From Sycobia sp. Sy_11 (taxonomy: Eukaryota; Arthropoda; Insecta; Hymenoptera; Epichrysomallidae): DNA of 64,000 bases. Positions 1-12,400 of the stretch are shown here, one piece after another (position 1 is the first letter of the stretch; each line of letters opens with the position of its first letter). Location of the stretch: assembly GCA_018907035.1 (NCBI GenBank), contig JACCIC010000189.1, positions 766,001 through 830,000 on the forward strand. The letters run 5' to 3'. The notes beneath the pieces were generated by a model. The model was given only the letters and a program-made list of their open reading frames with translations. It had not been told where the DNA came from and did no database searches. Both the position numbers and the translations under genes were made by a program.

Positions 1-131
1 TTATGCGTGTGATCTATGGGCACGGGGAGTCGTGGATCCCCGGCGAAATAGTTCGCTGGGACGTGGGCAAGTTGCCGTTAAGAGCCGCGGGTTGCAGTAT
101 ATAAATTAATTAACGTATATACGATGGCGCG

Positions 132-133
<2 letters not shown>

Positions 134-174
<41 letters not shown>
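134..174. repeat. (TA)n microsatellite
   Basis: About 41 bp of uninterrupted TA, directly after a short GCGCG run. Confidence 0.95.
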
Positions 175-178
<4 letters not shown>

Positions 179-384
179 ATATGGAGCATAAATCATTTGG
201 AAGTGGTACTTATAACTTATATGGGTATATGCAAAGGCAGACGGAAATTTTACGCCTTTATTTTTTCACCGCGCGTGGACATTTCAATTAAGGACTCCTT
301 AATCACGGGGAGGTGAGTTTTCTTCGTCGAGCTGGTTTCAGCGATACAGTAATCTGAGAATGACTTATTACGCTCCATTAATGC

Positions 385-390
<6 letters not shown>

Positions 391-440
<50 letters not shown>
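391..440. repeat. (TA)n microsatellite
   Basis: About 50 bp of perfect TA in AT-rich flanks. Confidence 0.95.
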
Positions 441-441
<1 letters not shown>

Positions 442-1929
442 GTATACTGTTAAACATAAGTGACTGAAATTTCACGAAAACACGCTTGCGGCTTTCTCAT
501 TGTTGTCGCTGAAATCTGTTTCATCGAGACAACCTGAGAATTCATAATTCACTGAAATTTCGATGTCCATTGGAAAAAAGACAATTATTAACATTGCACC
601 GAAATTTGATAATCCACACTTCACCGAAGTTTCTGTCATTTATTATATGTTAAGAAAGCAAATCGTAAATTTTTTTATTGATCTCATAATTCTTAGTCGA
701 AGAAACGCCGATATAAGCCTCATGACTACGGAAAAGGACTGGCTTCCTATACCTCAATTTTCTACCCGCAATCAAGTTCGAACGCGTCAAATTATACGAG
801 GTTGAAAACGGGAAAACATATTTAAAAATTAAAATAAATCTGAGTTATTATTTGCCTTCAGTTGTCTGCTATAACGATCCTCCAATTAAATACGTTTCTG
901 CTCTATATTTCGTTTTCGAGAAAGTATCATAAGTTGCTGATTTACGATACAGAAACGAAAACAGCTTTTCACCCCCCCTCTCCAACAGATAAAATATAAT
1001 GTTATAAAAATCACATCAGGTGTATAATTTACTGATCATAATCTTTTAACAATCTCTCTATATTCATAATTTGAAGCTTTAATGCTTTTTGAAAAATCTT
1101 GAAAAATTAATCTTAAATACCCGTGGAAATTAGCGTGTTAGTATCTCTTCTCATAAAATGAAAAATAATGTTAGAAAAAAGAGCAGATACATAAATTGAT
1201 TTTTCCGATTACATAAAAAAGTCTCAAAATTAAATTAACAAAAAAATTTATCTACTTTTTGGGATGCTTCACTTTCAAATTAAAGAAAAAAAATTAGGAT
1301 TAAAATTGTTTTTGGGTTTAAAAAATGGTATATATCGTAGACTAAAAATACCTGTGGCATAATTTTTCGTTAATCGTTCACTGAAGATCGCCCTAAGAAA
1401 ATAATTTGCCATCTTATTGTTTCTTGAGACCATATGATGCCAAACCTACCATATTTATCATATAGAGGATGGGTTGCGTCTCTCCAAAGAAACGTAAAAT
1501 ATAATTTTATGAAAAAGTGACTATGACCCCATAAGTTCTCGTACAAATCAAAGAATGGCAAATTACGTACCTAGTTATATTTGTGTATAATCATATTAAA
1601 TTTTTTCAGTAGTAGAGGCTTTGAACTAACAAAAACGAAAGCTGCCCCATGAAAAACTTTCCAAGGAAATTTTTCTCTTTCTCGATGGAGACACAAGTCT
1701 AATTTTGGTCGCTAGTGGACGAATTATTTTCATACTAGTGTTGCGGCATAATTACAGTTGGATCTCCGATCTTGCGAAGAGAATGGGCCAATTATGCGAT
1801 TAACAACGGTTTACTTAGATCCGGAAGGTGACGGCGACGGACAATCGATGTTAAATTAAAAGTTAAAATTGGCGAAAGTTACGGCATGCAAATTCAGGTA
1901 TATATAGGCAATCAAAAATGACAAGCACG

Positions 1930-2240
1930 GCGCGTGTCTCCTCTCGATCCAAAACGCTCGCGCGCAAACTCGCTAGTCCAGGCGGCCGCGCATGACCTCG
2001 CGATCGTAAATTATTTCTCTTCGCTTGTGTACATATATATATATATATATATGCAGCCGTTATTGTCACCGCGGCCGCTCGGCTTTCTTTTTACGATACC
2101 GGGGCTGCTCTCACCCGCGCACGCGGACTCTCGTTACCCCGTCATTATTGTCCCGCGGGGGCTTTAAACGGCGCGTCGGTCGCGCGATCGTTACGTCGAG
2201 CCGTGGCGCGCGCGCACACGAGCCCTCCAAATAGCCGATT
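1930..2240. other. CpG-rich patch
   Basis: GC-rich DNA full of CG dinucleotides, with a short TA run at about 2033-2052 in the middle. Overlapping open frames in several phases on both strands show no codon or domain signal, so they are not called. Confidence 0.6.
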
Positions 2241-2310
2241 ATTACAGCCGATCGCTGATTGGAGCTGGCTTTGAAAATTTTTCTTCGCACACGTAAATAT
2301 AAAGACAGAG

Positions 2311-2382
2311 CAACAACAGCAATAACAACAACAACAACAACAACAACAACAACGACGACGAGAACAACAACAGCAACGGCAA
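2311..2382. repeat. Imperfect (CAA)n trinucleotide tract
   Basis: CAA/ACG/CAG triplets followed by an A-rich stretch. It reads as poly-Thr in one frame, but that frame has no other protein-like content. Confidence 0.9.
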
Positions 2383-2842
2383 CAAAAAAAAAAACACGAA
2401 AAAAAGGAGCAGTCTCACCGCTTATTATTATTGCCCTCCGCTTTCTTTCGTCGACGGGTGAATTTTTAGGTTATGAATGTTATTGGCGTGTGTCCTGCGG
2501 CAATTACCTTTTACGATCGTCGTTAAATAAATTATAGGCTGTGTTTCTGTAGTGATAAAACGGCCCCCGTCGATTGACAGTAAATATTTTACCAAATTGA
2601 AGTCAAAGTGCGCGGAGCGAGCTATAGAAATATTTATCTTCGAGTATGTTCCTTCTCAAAAATCCGGCTCGTCGTAGTCTAATTTGACGCTTTTATTACA
2701 CTTTTTTTCATATTCTCGAAACAAAAGTAGAATTGCTTGGTACCGTTGATTAGAAATGAAACGTACCGCGCAAACTAGAAGTTGTAACAATATATGACGA
2801 TATTCCATAATTTTTTTCAATTTCTTATAAAATCAAGGGGTT

Positions 2843-2844
<2 letters not shown>

Positions 2845-2897
<53 letters not shown>
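2845..2897. repeat. (TA)n microsatellite
   Basis: About 53 bp of perfect TA. Confidence 0.95.
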
Positions 2898-2901
<4 letters not shown>

Positions 2902-3151
2902 CTATGCAATAATATTTTATTAAGCCTGTATACGGCATGTTCAGAAATTAATACAAGGCCTCTATACGAGAGCTAAAGCACTAAACTTATTCGATATTAT
3001 TCGCTTGGCAAAAATGCCTTCGCACTTAATTTAAACAAGGCTCGTGTCATACATAAGCGCGCTCTGCCGTGATCGTTAAACGCGAAACGACGGTCGAACC
3101 CTAAAAAGGTCCGATTTTTTTAAAAACCCGTGCCGTATATATCCATATATA

Positions 3152-3153
<2 letters not shown>

Positions 3154-3198
<45 letters not shown>
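3154..3198. repeat. (TA)n microsatellite
   Basis: About 45 bp of TA, preceded by two short TA runs at 3137-3151. Confidence 0.95.
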
Positions 3199-3200
<2 letters not shown>

Positions 3201-3842
3201 GTTGGGACAACAAAGCCCTGCTTTCATCCATTGCATATATATAAGGCTCGCACGGTGCAAGCTCCCCCCTCCATCTGGTCACGGAGACAATTATTGTTGA
3301 TCGCGGGAGTCACAGCTTTTACACGAGCAATTTCGATGAGGCAGAATTCCAGCCGTCGTCGATAGCGAGGTAAAGAAAATCCATCGACTCGCCCCGATGG
3401 AATTTCTCTCCTCGTCCGCATTAAAGTTAACGAGAGTCGGGCAGCCCGGGGGCGACTGGCGTTATCGTTGATTTCATTCATTAACATCTCTCTAATATAT
3501 AAACGTAGAACGTTATCAATAACAAAAGACTACAAAATATTGTCTATTTTTCCGAGGCGAAGGTACAATTTGTAGGTTAGAATGAGGAAAAAGCATGTCC
3601 CTTGCTCTTATACGTGTCTTCGAATTGTCGGCGTTGTTTTGGTTTTGGGTATTATCTCGATTTTAACCAGAAAGTTTTGGTATTAATTCTGAAGATTCAA
3701 CAAATATTTCTTAAAAAAATTTTAAAACAGTAACATTATTGTAATAAATAACAATTTTTCATTCCTAGCCGTTTACAAAGAAATTACAAAATTAAAAAGA
3801 ATTATCAAAAAGTAAAGAAAATTTAAGGTGTAAAAATATTTG

Positions 3843-3845
<3 letters not shown>

Positions 3846-3890
<45 letters not shown>
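3846..3890. repeat. (TA)n microsatellite
   Basis: About 45 bp of perfect TA. Confidence 0.95.
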
Positions 3891-3892
<2 letters not shown>

Positions 3893-4149
3893 ATCTTACA
3901 GCTAATCTTGGTCAATTAGTTTATACTCTTCATAAAATCTCGTCGATTAATATTTGTTTATATAATAATATTTGTGAGTATAATAATTTGTTTACTCATT
4001 AAAAATATATTGCTATAGTAAGAATTTTATTTTATCTTCTATTACCACATAAATTATGAGTAATGTTAAAAAACAAAATTACGATATAGTCAATAAATTA
4101 ATCATTGAGTGTTTGGAATTTTCGATTCCGTATCAGTTATTTTAAATAA

Positions 4150-4157
4150 ATATATAA

Positions 4158-4200
<43 letters not shown>

Positions 4201-4203
4201 AAT
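4150..4203. repeat. Imperfect (TA)n microsatellite
   Basis: TA array broken by AAT and by one TG step near 4174; looks older than the perfect arrays nearby. Confidence 0.9.
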
Positions 4204-4728
4204 ATGTTTTATATATTATTGATAATAGCCTTGAGTGCTCAAATACAATAATTGTAAAACTGAAATGGGGATGAAATTAATCGGGAATTGCTCCTGTGCT
4301 GCTGTGATCCAAATGGCTCGGCGCAATGGAGTGTTGCATGTATGCAGGCGTTCGGTGAAAGTTCCGTGTCGGGGGCCGACGAGCATTTAGATTATTAACT
4401 ATTGGTATAATTGCTGTTTAAAATCATTTCATTGAAAATTGGGATTTCGTCTCAATGCTAGTAAAGTAGTTATATACTATACATCTATATTATTTATAAT
4501 AATATTATATGATATATACGTACATATAGTTGTATATACATGTAATATATTTCAAAGTTTTTCAAAAATTGATTAGAAACTGTGTATAATATAATATAAA
4601 TGGGAATTTCAATAAATAATAGTAAATTATTGATTCTGTATGTTCGGTACGAAAAGGCATAAAAACTATTATTCTAAAAAATATATAAGTATCAAAGTTC
4701 AATTGATTCAAAACTATTTTTCGTAAAA

Positions 4729-4730
<2 letters not shown>

Positions 4731-4780
<50 letters not shown>
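4731..4780. repeat. (TA)n microsatellite
   Basis: About 50 bp of perfect TA. Confidence 0.95.
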
Positions 4781-4784
<4 letters not shown>

Positions 4785-5570
4785 CTGTTTAATGAAATAT
4801 TTTAATATATTCAAAATATGTAACGAATGATCCCCCCCGCCCCAAACAATCAATAATATTCATTGTATTCTTTCGTCATTATCCGTCATTCGTTATTTCA
4901 CAGCATTTGCTTCCGCTACAAAGCTCTATTTAAAAGCGTAATATGCAAAGATGAATGATTTTGTGATAAAATTTAAACGAGACTGTGCTTCGTGCATACG
5001 CGCTCGAATGTCGATATTGAATTTTATCCGTATTATGAAAGAGCAGCGCGGTGCACAAACATCTTTGTTTTGCATGTCAACATATCCGTCGAATGAGGAA
5101 ACTATATATCAATGAACCAGAATCCATTATCTGCCATTATGTTTGAATAGGCTCTTATTCGTAATCCGCGCGTCGAATACTACAGCCTATATACAGAGAA
5201 GGAAAGAGGAAAAAAAACCCCGGCACCAGGTCTTGATTATAAGTATGTATACTTATAAGATTTGCAAATATAGGCCAGATCTTGACTTTCAAATCTAAAT
5301 AATAGATGTAGCATATATATATATATAATAAGTAAAATGTCGTACTCAGTAACGCGACCGCTCGTGATGCCCGTACTTATACACTGACTCGTAACCTGCC
5401 CATAAACTGCCCTATTATACTCGCAACGTCACTCCGCGCACAATTATAATACATTACCTTTGGAAAGCCAAGCGCTTAGCTGCTTCGAGGAAGCGATCGA
5501 CCGCGCGCTATCGCTTTCCTGCAATATATAATACGCAAATGACGGCATGAACGTCACTCTATAGTCATAC

Positions 5571-5573
<3 letters not shown>

Positions 5574-5635
<62 letters not shown>
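5574..5635. repeat. (GT)n microsatellite
   Basis: About 62 bp of perfect GT, first of three different long arrays within 470 bp. Read on the other strand it gives a false poly-Thr-His frame. Confidence 0.97.
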
Positions 5636-5639
<4 letters not shown>

Positions 5640-5815
5640 CAGGTGTTTAACCAGCGCCGTGCACTTATATGTACCTATTATTGGTTTTACCGGCGTATAG
5701 TAGCGGTGACGGTGGCGAATGATGGCGCCCGCTGACGCGATCTGCAAAATGTATACAATACGGCACAGGTGTTCCATATATAAATAAATATACGTATAGA
5801 CCCGTTGCTTTCTAT

Positions 5816-5821
5816 TCTCTC

Positions 5822-5909
<88 letters not shown>

Positions 5910-5915
5910 CCTCTC
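5816..5915. repeat. (CT)n microsatellite
   Basis: About 100 bp, the longest dinucleotide array in the window, interrupted by a few GT steps near its left end and one A near its right end. Confidence 0.97.
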
Positions 5916-5991
5916 ATCGGCAGCGGTCGCTAAGTATATTCGGAAAGTTGTCGCTGATGCCTGCACCGCATGATGCTGCGTAATCATGACA

Positions 5992-5992
<1 letters not shown>

Positions 5993-6042
<50 letters not shown>
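5993..6042. repeat. (TA)n microsatellite
   Basis: About 50 bp of perfect TA, third member of the cluster. Confidence 0.96.
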
Positions 6043-6043
<1 letters not shown>

Positions 6044-6638
6044 CAGTGATGCACTAGGGGAGGGGTGGGACGCAAAAAAAATTCCGGGCGGCTTCAAGGG
6101 GAGTGGAAGTCACGTGTTATTATACGGCAGCTTTTACGCGGACGTATTCCGTGTTGCACGGATAAAAAGAAAGTTTTCTTTATAGGTTGATCGAGTCGTA
6201 TATTGAATGCGAGGTCGAAAGTCAATTTTCTTAAAGAACAATGTTTATAAGGAAAATTTTTATCCGAAAAATATAGACCATTTTAAGAAGCAATTTGCAC
6301 CGTGTTTACAAAATAGGATCAAATATTCATTGTTAAAACCATTTTTCTAAAAGAAGTTTTACAAGTGCTTATATACCAGTTTTTAACAAAACGTCAAAAG
6401 TAGATCTTCAAAAATTCACACCTTTTACAAATAATTTCGCTTTAAATACGCAAAAGTAACCATGATTTTTTTATTTATTACCAAATTTAACCATTTTTAT
6501 TATCATAAAATTGGATATTTAGCAAATTATTTCTATACGTATGTAGAATAACTTTTTGCTCGACCCAGAAAAGAAGCATAAAAGAAAACGTGCCCGGTGC
6601 AAATTTATTCCAATTCCAGGGCGTCAAATTTCATTGGT

Positions 6639-6670
6639 CCCCCCCCCCCAAAAAAAAAGAAAAAAAATCG
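6639..6670. repeat. Poly-C followed by poly-A tract
   Basis: About eleven C run straight into A-rich sequence with one G break. Confidence 0.85.
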
Positions 6671-6796
6671 ATGGCTCTTCAAAGCCATAAAAAACGTCCT
6701 TATCCGACACCCTCCCCCTCTCTGCCACACGATCAGCATTTTCAGCTTTACGTTTGACAACATAATTCCTCGCAGTACTGTTAGGAGTTCGACTTT

Positions 6797-6882
6797 ACTC
6801 TTTTTCTCCTTCTTTCTTTCTTTCCTTCTTTCTTTCTTTTTTTTTTGCTTTTTTGTTTTCGTTCTTTTTTTTCTTTATTCCA
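6797..6882. repeat. Polypyrimidine (CTTT)n-type tract
   Basis: Some 85 bp of almost only T and C, built from CTTT units and grading into T runs. Confidence 0.9.
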
Positions 6883-7034
6883 AAAAGGTATCTTCCTCTT
6901 CGAAAGAAGCTGCAAAGGGGGTTAACCGCAAAGATATTCGACGTGTTTCGCGGATGACCGCCCATATAAATAGCGGACGGATCGATTCGAAAGAGGCAGC
7001 GCGAAAAAGCGAGACAGCTCGTGGCGGGACCCGT

Positions 7035-7061
7035 GGGGTATGAGGGGCGGGGGTGGGGGGG
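7035..7061 (+). other. Potential G-quadruplex motif
   Basis: Four G runs of 4, 4, 5 and 7 bases, separated by loops of 5, 1 and 1 bases. Confidence 0.6.
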
Positions 7062-7380
7062 AATCTCGCGACATCGAAAACTGCTCGATCTTAAAATGTT
7101 GCGCGGAAACTTATGTATAGCTCACTTATCGCCCGGGCGATCGAGGGGAACGAGAGGGGCCGTGCGCGCTTATTCGGCCGTAATCGTCGATCAGCTGGTG
7201 TGTATACGTATATACACACACGCGGCGGCTTCATGCCGCGTCCGGGAGATCGAAACGAGCCTCCCCCTCCACCCTGACTTCGAGGAGTGAGGGGGGGGGG
7301 GCGTGCAATGATTTTCCAGTGGCCGTAACAATGTATACATGACCATCGTGAATAGCCAGCTTTTTCTTCTATACACGGCA

Positions 7381-9600
7381 CTATCTTGTAGATGCGGTTT
7401 CTAGATTAATTTTTATTAGTAGAATTTTTAATTTTATTTACTTAATACTCTATGATATTATAGAATTCCAGTAGTATCAGCTTTGACAACTATATAATTG
7501 AAGTTTAATCTATAATTTTATGTATCAATTTTGTATAGAATAATCGTTAGAATTCTGAATTATAACAATGTACATTGCATATACAATAGGCTGTGATGAT
7601 TTTCTCGAATTTTTTCATACCGCCTTATTCAATACGTCAATTGATAAGATAATGTTGAAAAAAAATAATTTTCATAAATACATATATAACGTAAAATAAT
7701 ATATAACGTAAAATACATGTTTTTGTAATTGCCTTTTGTGATGTTTGCACCGTATATGCATGATCTAATTAATGGTGGATTTTGAAAAATTATAAACTTT
7801 TTTTAGAAACATATATGACGAAAATTGGTCCTTTTTTTAAATAGATTTTCAATTAATAGATAAATTCAAATGTCTAAGGCCAATATTAAATAGTTAATAT
7901 AATCGAATATAACATAACTTTTATGAAAAAAAAAAACCAATTAGTCATTTTGATTCAGTTATGCAATTATGCAAATTTGTAAAAATACAGAACATGACGT
8001 ATGACCTAAATCCGTTTATCATTGTTTGATTTGTATGCCAAATTGGAATAAATAAATCGGTGTTGCTTATTATCGAATCGCCCGAAACGGTTCAGACACG
8101 TGTTTACTTCAAGCTGGAGATACTCGCATACTAGTTGTGATTCGATGGTTCGATTGGGACAATCGTGAGATGGACAATTTCTTGAAAAAATATTCGAAAG
8201 ACGCATTTGAAAATAAGCAGTTAACGTGTTTTTATTTTTCCAATTGTCGACTGACGAGGAGAGGCAGATTTGGTAAATATCAAGCTCGGTAACTGGTGAC
8301 TTGAATGGCTTATACATAATAAATGACGAGCCCTGTATAATTTTAGGACGCTGTCTAATTCCGAATATACACTTTCTCACTTATAAATGGCACTCCTTTC
8401 TAAAGAAAACGGATATTTTAGGTGGTCAGATTTTTTTAATAAACGCGAATTTCAAAAAAAAAAAAAATCCATTACATCCAGAGTGGAAAAAGTTCGATTG
8501 AGCTAATATCGGAAAATGTAGCGTCTTATTACAGTTATCGAAAATTTAAGTTCCTCAGAGCTTTACGTTAAGAAGAAACTCGTCGACATTCCACTGACTG
8601 TACAGTATCCCCGATTGATCTAGAAAACGGAACTTTTGCAAGTAAAAAAGCATCACACATATATTTTGGGAGTATTGACGGGCGTTAAGACCTAAGGCGC
8701 GCGGGGCTTCATTTACGAAACACCAACCAGACCCGCTCCGTTCGATCTAGACCAAGTCCGGGACTTTGATTTGGATAAATTAATGTGCAGTCGCGCACGC
8801 CATCGATCGATAATGTACGTAATTAATTCAATCCAGCCATTTCAGTCTTACCAGTCGATTGACACCGCGTACTCGCATCAAATGCCGGTATCGCGTCAAA
8901 ATTTTCTCGACGCTTAAAAAATTTCTTTAAAAAAAAAAAAAAAAACTATACACAGCCGCGCACATCGAGTGCTCTCAAGATCCTCTTACAGGTGTTTAAG
9001 GCATAAATTCGCGAGCGAATACATTAGAACTTGTAATTCGTTTTCGTGCTGTATTCGTTCGATCGCGGCAGATACGTCAGTTAAAAGTCAGACAGGTGGC
9101 GATAAATTATTATGTATACTATATATATATATATATATATAATCAGTATGAGTCGATCGAAATTGTAACAAAGGCTTATGCAGCGCATTACTGGGGCTGC
9201 AGGGAACCGTGCGTATCTAATTACAGAGTTTGTATATACACTTATGGATTCGTTGCAAGAAAAATTATTTATAATCTACAGCATTTAGAAATCGCCTTGG
9301 TTTCATTTTGACAAAATTTCAATGGCAGGCAGAGTTGCCACACGAGTGTCGATCGTAGGTGAATTTTTTTTTTTAATAACGCTACTATATCTTCTCTGAA
9401 TTCGTACTCGTAACAAACTACAGCACGTTTTAGCGCGTCTAATGGAACAAAGTTACGTCACTGGTGAAGTACACAGTCCCCGTTCTCATACACTTCGAGC
9501 GTCCACGTGTTTTTTTTTTTTTTTAATTAAACTGTTTCTATAAATTAATACGACCTCGTACAATGTCGAGAGCTGCAAAAAAATCGCCCTAGCCGAACAT
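7381..9600. other. AT-rich non-coding block
   Basis: No gene recognised. The 124-codon open frame on the minus strand at 8006-8380 is discussed separately. A short TA run lies at about 9119-9141 and poly-T runs near 9370 and 9510. Confidence 0.55.
8006..8380 (-). other. Open frame of unknown status, possible decayed element
   Basis: 124 codons of varied composition, with five Cys in the middle and C-terminal part, in AT-rich DNA where stops are frequent. I recognise no domain. It contains a stretch reading TATACAGGG on the minus strand (complement of 8333-8341), similar to motifs seen in insect interspersed repeats. It may be a chance frame, a repeat fragment or an exon. Confidence 0.2.
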
Positions 9601-9648
9601 CCTTCCACTCGATGTAAAATACCGCAAGCTTACATTTTAACGATTGCA

Positions 9649-9651
<3 letters not shown>

Positions 9652-9684
<33 letters not shown>
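9652..9684. repeat. (TA)n microsatellite
   Basis: About 33 bp of TA at the left edge of a CpG-rich patch. Confidence 0.93.
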
Positions 9685-9687
<3 letters not shown>

Positions 9688-9689
9688 CA

Positions 9690-9950
9690 GCGACAAAGCA
9701 ACGCCGGTCGCGCGAAAGTAATTTCGCTCGAGAGCGCGCCCCCGCGGCGGTTCCGCCTCGGGTTTATCGCGCGGCCGGGACGCGAGAGCGCGGCGGGATC
9801 GAGCATTAATTTGTTATCCGTCGAATCTAATCCAGCCTCGCGGGGCGAGGCGAAGCGGAGCCCGTGGCAGGCTGTCGTTTCGCAGTTATGGGTATCGCGG
9901 CGTTGAGACGACCGGGACCACCCCGGCCAGCTCGCGGTTCCCCCGCACAC
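9690..9950. other. CpG-rich patch
   Basis: About 260 bp of strongly GC-rich, CpG-dense DNA with TA arrays on both sides. No coding signal. Confidence 0.6.
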
Positions 9951-10017
9951 GTATGTATCTATATGTGTATGGATATATTTATATATATATAGAAGTTCCT
10001 CTCTCGCGTGCAGCAGG

Positions 10018-10021
<4 letters not shown>

Positions 10022-10066
<45 letters not shown>
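10022..10066. repeat. (TA)n microsatellite
   Basis: About 40 bp of perfect TA with a short broken tail. Confidence 0.95.
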
Positions 10067-10206
10067 TATGCACGAGCCTTTCGCTCACTCCTATTCCGAA
10101 GCTATTTTTTTCTTCTTCTACCTGTAGCACGGAATATATGCTATACGAGCGCGTCCGTAGCGCGCATCGTTTCCACGTTGTCGGGCGCAGTAATGCGCGT
10201 GGCTCT

Positions 10207-10221
10207 CCCCCCCCCCCCCCC
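10207..10221. repeat. Poly-C tract of 15
   Basis: Fifteen uninterrupted C in a CpG-rich context. A poly-T run follows at about 10303-10319. Confidence 0.9.
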
Positions 10222-11019
10222 TTCCTGCGCGTCCTCGATTTTCACGCGTGCTGCATCAGCGTCGTTTCGCGAATTACGGCCGAGCGCGACGGTTTGTTTT
10301 GGTTTTTTTTTTTTTTTTTGCAGTTTTACAGTTTCCGCGCCGTCGATCGCCAATGCGCGTAGAGTGCGGGGCGCAATGGCATCGGCAGCGGTGCTCCATT
10401 TTCTGAACTCCGTTTACGTTCTTTCCGTGGTGAGGAAGACGTGTCTAAAACAGAAATGTAATAGATAAAATGTGTATTATGATCGATAGCTGTGTAATTA
10501 AGTACAATCAAAATATGTGGAAATATTCGATAAATCCTATATATATATATAACCTTATAGTCGATTTAGGTGGCTGAGGCGTACTTTATAGAAAGTCTAT
10601 TAATATTATATAATACATGGTATACTCGTATACATGTATTTATATAGAACTTTTTCATTAATTGTAGATTCTCGTAACATATGCTTGACAATTATTTCAT
10701 TAATACAGCATCCAACATCTCACGGTCACTTTTTATTCCCTTTAAAATATACGTCTAACTCCCCCCCCCCTCCCTGTCGACGATCCAGCATGACTAAGTA
10801 TCGAGATGGAAATTCATTTGATTGGAGCAAATGTTGATCCTACCTTATCGGCGACCTCTGCACTCTTTCTTGTCATCTCGGAATGGCGTTATCGGCATCA
10901 CCGTGCATACACACGCGTTTATCAACTCACACGTATACGTATAAAGCGGCTGTTTTTTTGTTTGCTTTTTGTTTTTTGTTTTTTTTTTTCTTTTACAGGG
11001 ACTCGCAAAGAGTATGCGG

Positions 11020-11420
11020 TGGCGCTGCGCCCGTTAGCCGATAATTACGATCACGGGGGCTCCTTCCCGGGGGGGGGGGGCGCGATGATCGGATAAAGGC
11101 GCAGAGGTCAGGCGGAGACGCAATCTATAATTAAATCGACGCTGCGCGCTCGCGCGCGCGCGGGGCGAGCGCACGTTTACGACGATCTGCCTCGTGTGGG
11201 AGTACAAAGCCTCGTGTACGTGTGCATGGCTGGGGAGGGGGGGGGGCGCGAGAGGAGGTGGCGTATGCAGCGGGGACCATTCGAATTTTACAACTTGGAC
11301 GATGATCGGGGGATCTCGATTGTTGAGGCGACCCCCCGCGGCTTCGGGCGCGAAATTCCCATTGCGTTGCGAGAATCGACGCGTAACGTCGGCTGGCTCG
11401 CCCCGTGCAGCTCTCCCGCG
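11020..11420. other. CpG-rich patch with alternating CG run
   Basis: GC-rich DNA with a ten-G run near 11071-11080, a CGCG run at about 11150-11162 and a second G run near 11236-11246. Open frames on both strands are stop-poor because of composition. Confidence 0.6.
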
Positions 11421-12400
11421 AATTGCATTTTCTTCATAATTACGTCGTTCGACAAACGGAATCTGGATTATCTTTTCAAGGCATTGCGAGTGTAGCTTAT
11501 TCAATTTTGCTTTATGAAAATAACGCTTACACTTACGATCGGAGTTTAATCCTAAAAAAATGACACGAATACTTATGTACATGAAAATGAGGCAATAGAA
11601 AATTTTTTGCTTAAAACTTTTAGGTACGTATCCTGCGCGTTCCGTCCTGCCGGGATAATATTTCATTCGCGAAATTTTATGCATTGAACATCGGGATCGT
11701 TCTCGTGCCTTGGGCATCGGCGTTCGAGGGCCGAAATATACGAAAGTTGATTTATCGATCGAAAAATTTTGCGAGCCTGTTTAGCGCATAAGCTAACGAG
11801 AATTTCGCGTCGAGCAGGTGACTGCGATATCGCGAATAAGATTTGGGGAACGAACGGCACGATTTAGCAAGTCGTGCGAGTTATTACAGTGATTTTGTGG
11901 GAAAACCACGGTGTCTTTTCCCCTTGGCTTTCCGATTAACGTAATTCATAAATGCATTATACACCTTCCAAGTATATACGTACACACATACATAGATGTA
12001 TTTCATTCTCGTGCAGAGGGAAGGAGGCGTTATTGCCGCTCTCGGGTATGCACGTACAAGCGGCGAGGTACGTCGACGACGACGATTCCCTTTCTCGTCT
12101 ACACAAGCTGTCGGGCGCACGCGTGTGCGAATCGCACGAGAGTCAACATTTGCGGGCGGCTTCTCAAAAGAACGCCGCTCATATCTAAATGCAGACGTAC
12201 GAGTTTAGGCAAGAGGAAAGAGGCAGGGGGCAAAAGGGAGATAGAGCGCGAGGAGGAGAAGGATCTCGCGCACGACTGATGATCTGCATGGAGCGCGTGC
12301 TTTGGCTCACATAGGGATTGAGAGTCCAGAGCACTTGTGGGAGTCGTGTGCATATATGATATACGCAGATTGTAAAGTATCAAGCTGATTCGAGAAAAAA
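11420..12400. other. Mixed-composition non-coding block
   Basis: Moderate GC with overlapping short frames on both strands, including 11911-12279, none with a recognisable domain. No repeat of note. Confidence 0.5.

Larger units (their letters stand above)
1..1930. other. AT-rich non-coding block
   Basis: Apart from the TA arrays listed separately I see no gene, RNA or mobile element. The open frame at 563-805 (80 residues) matches nothing I recognise. Confidence 0.6.
2541..5570. other. AT-rich non-coding block
   Basis: Holds four long TA arrays and a short GC-richer stretch at 3240-3480. No gene or element recognised. Confidence 0.55.

Noticed and set aside
8148..8162. GGTTCGATTGGG, considered as a tRNA T arm
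   Set aside because: The following bases do not pair back and there is no A box upstream.
11034..11717. 227-codon minus-strand frame
   Set aside because: It spans a CpG-rich patch and AT-rich DNA, with an Arg/Pro/Ala-rich C-terminal half and no recognisable domain.
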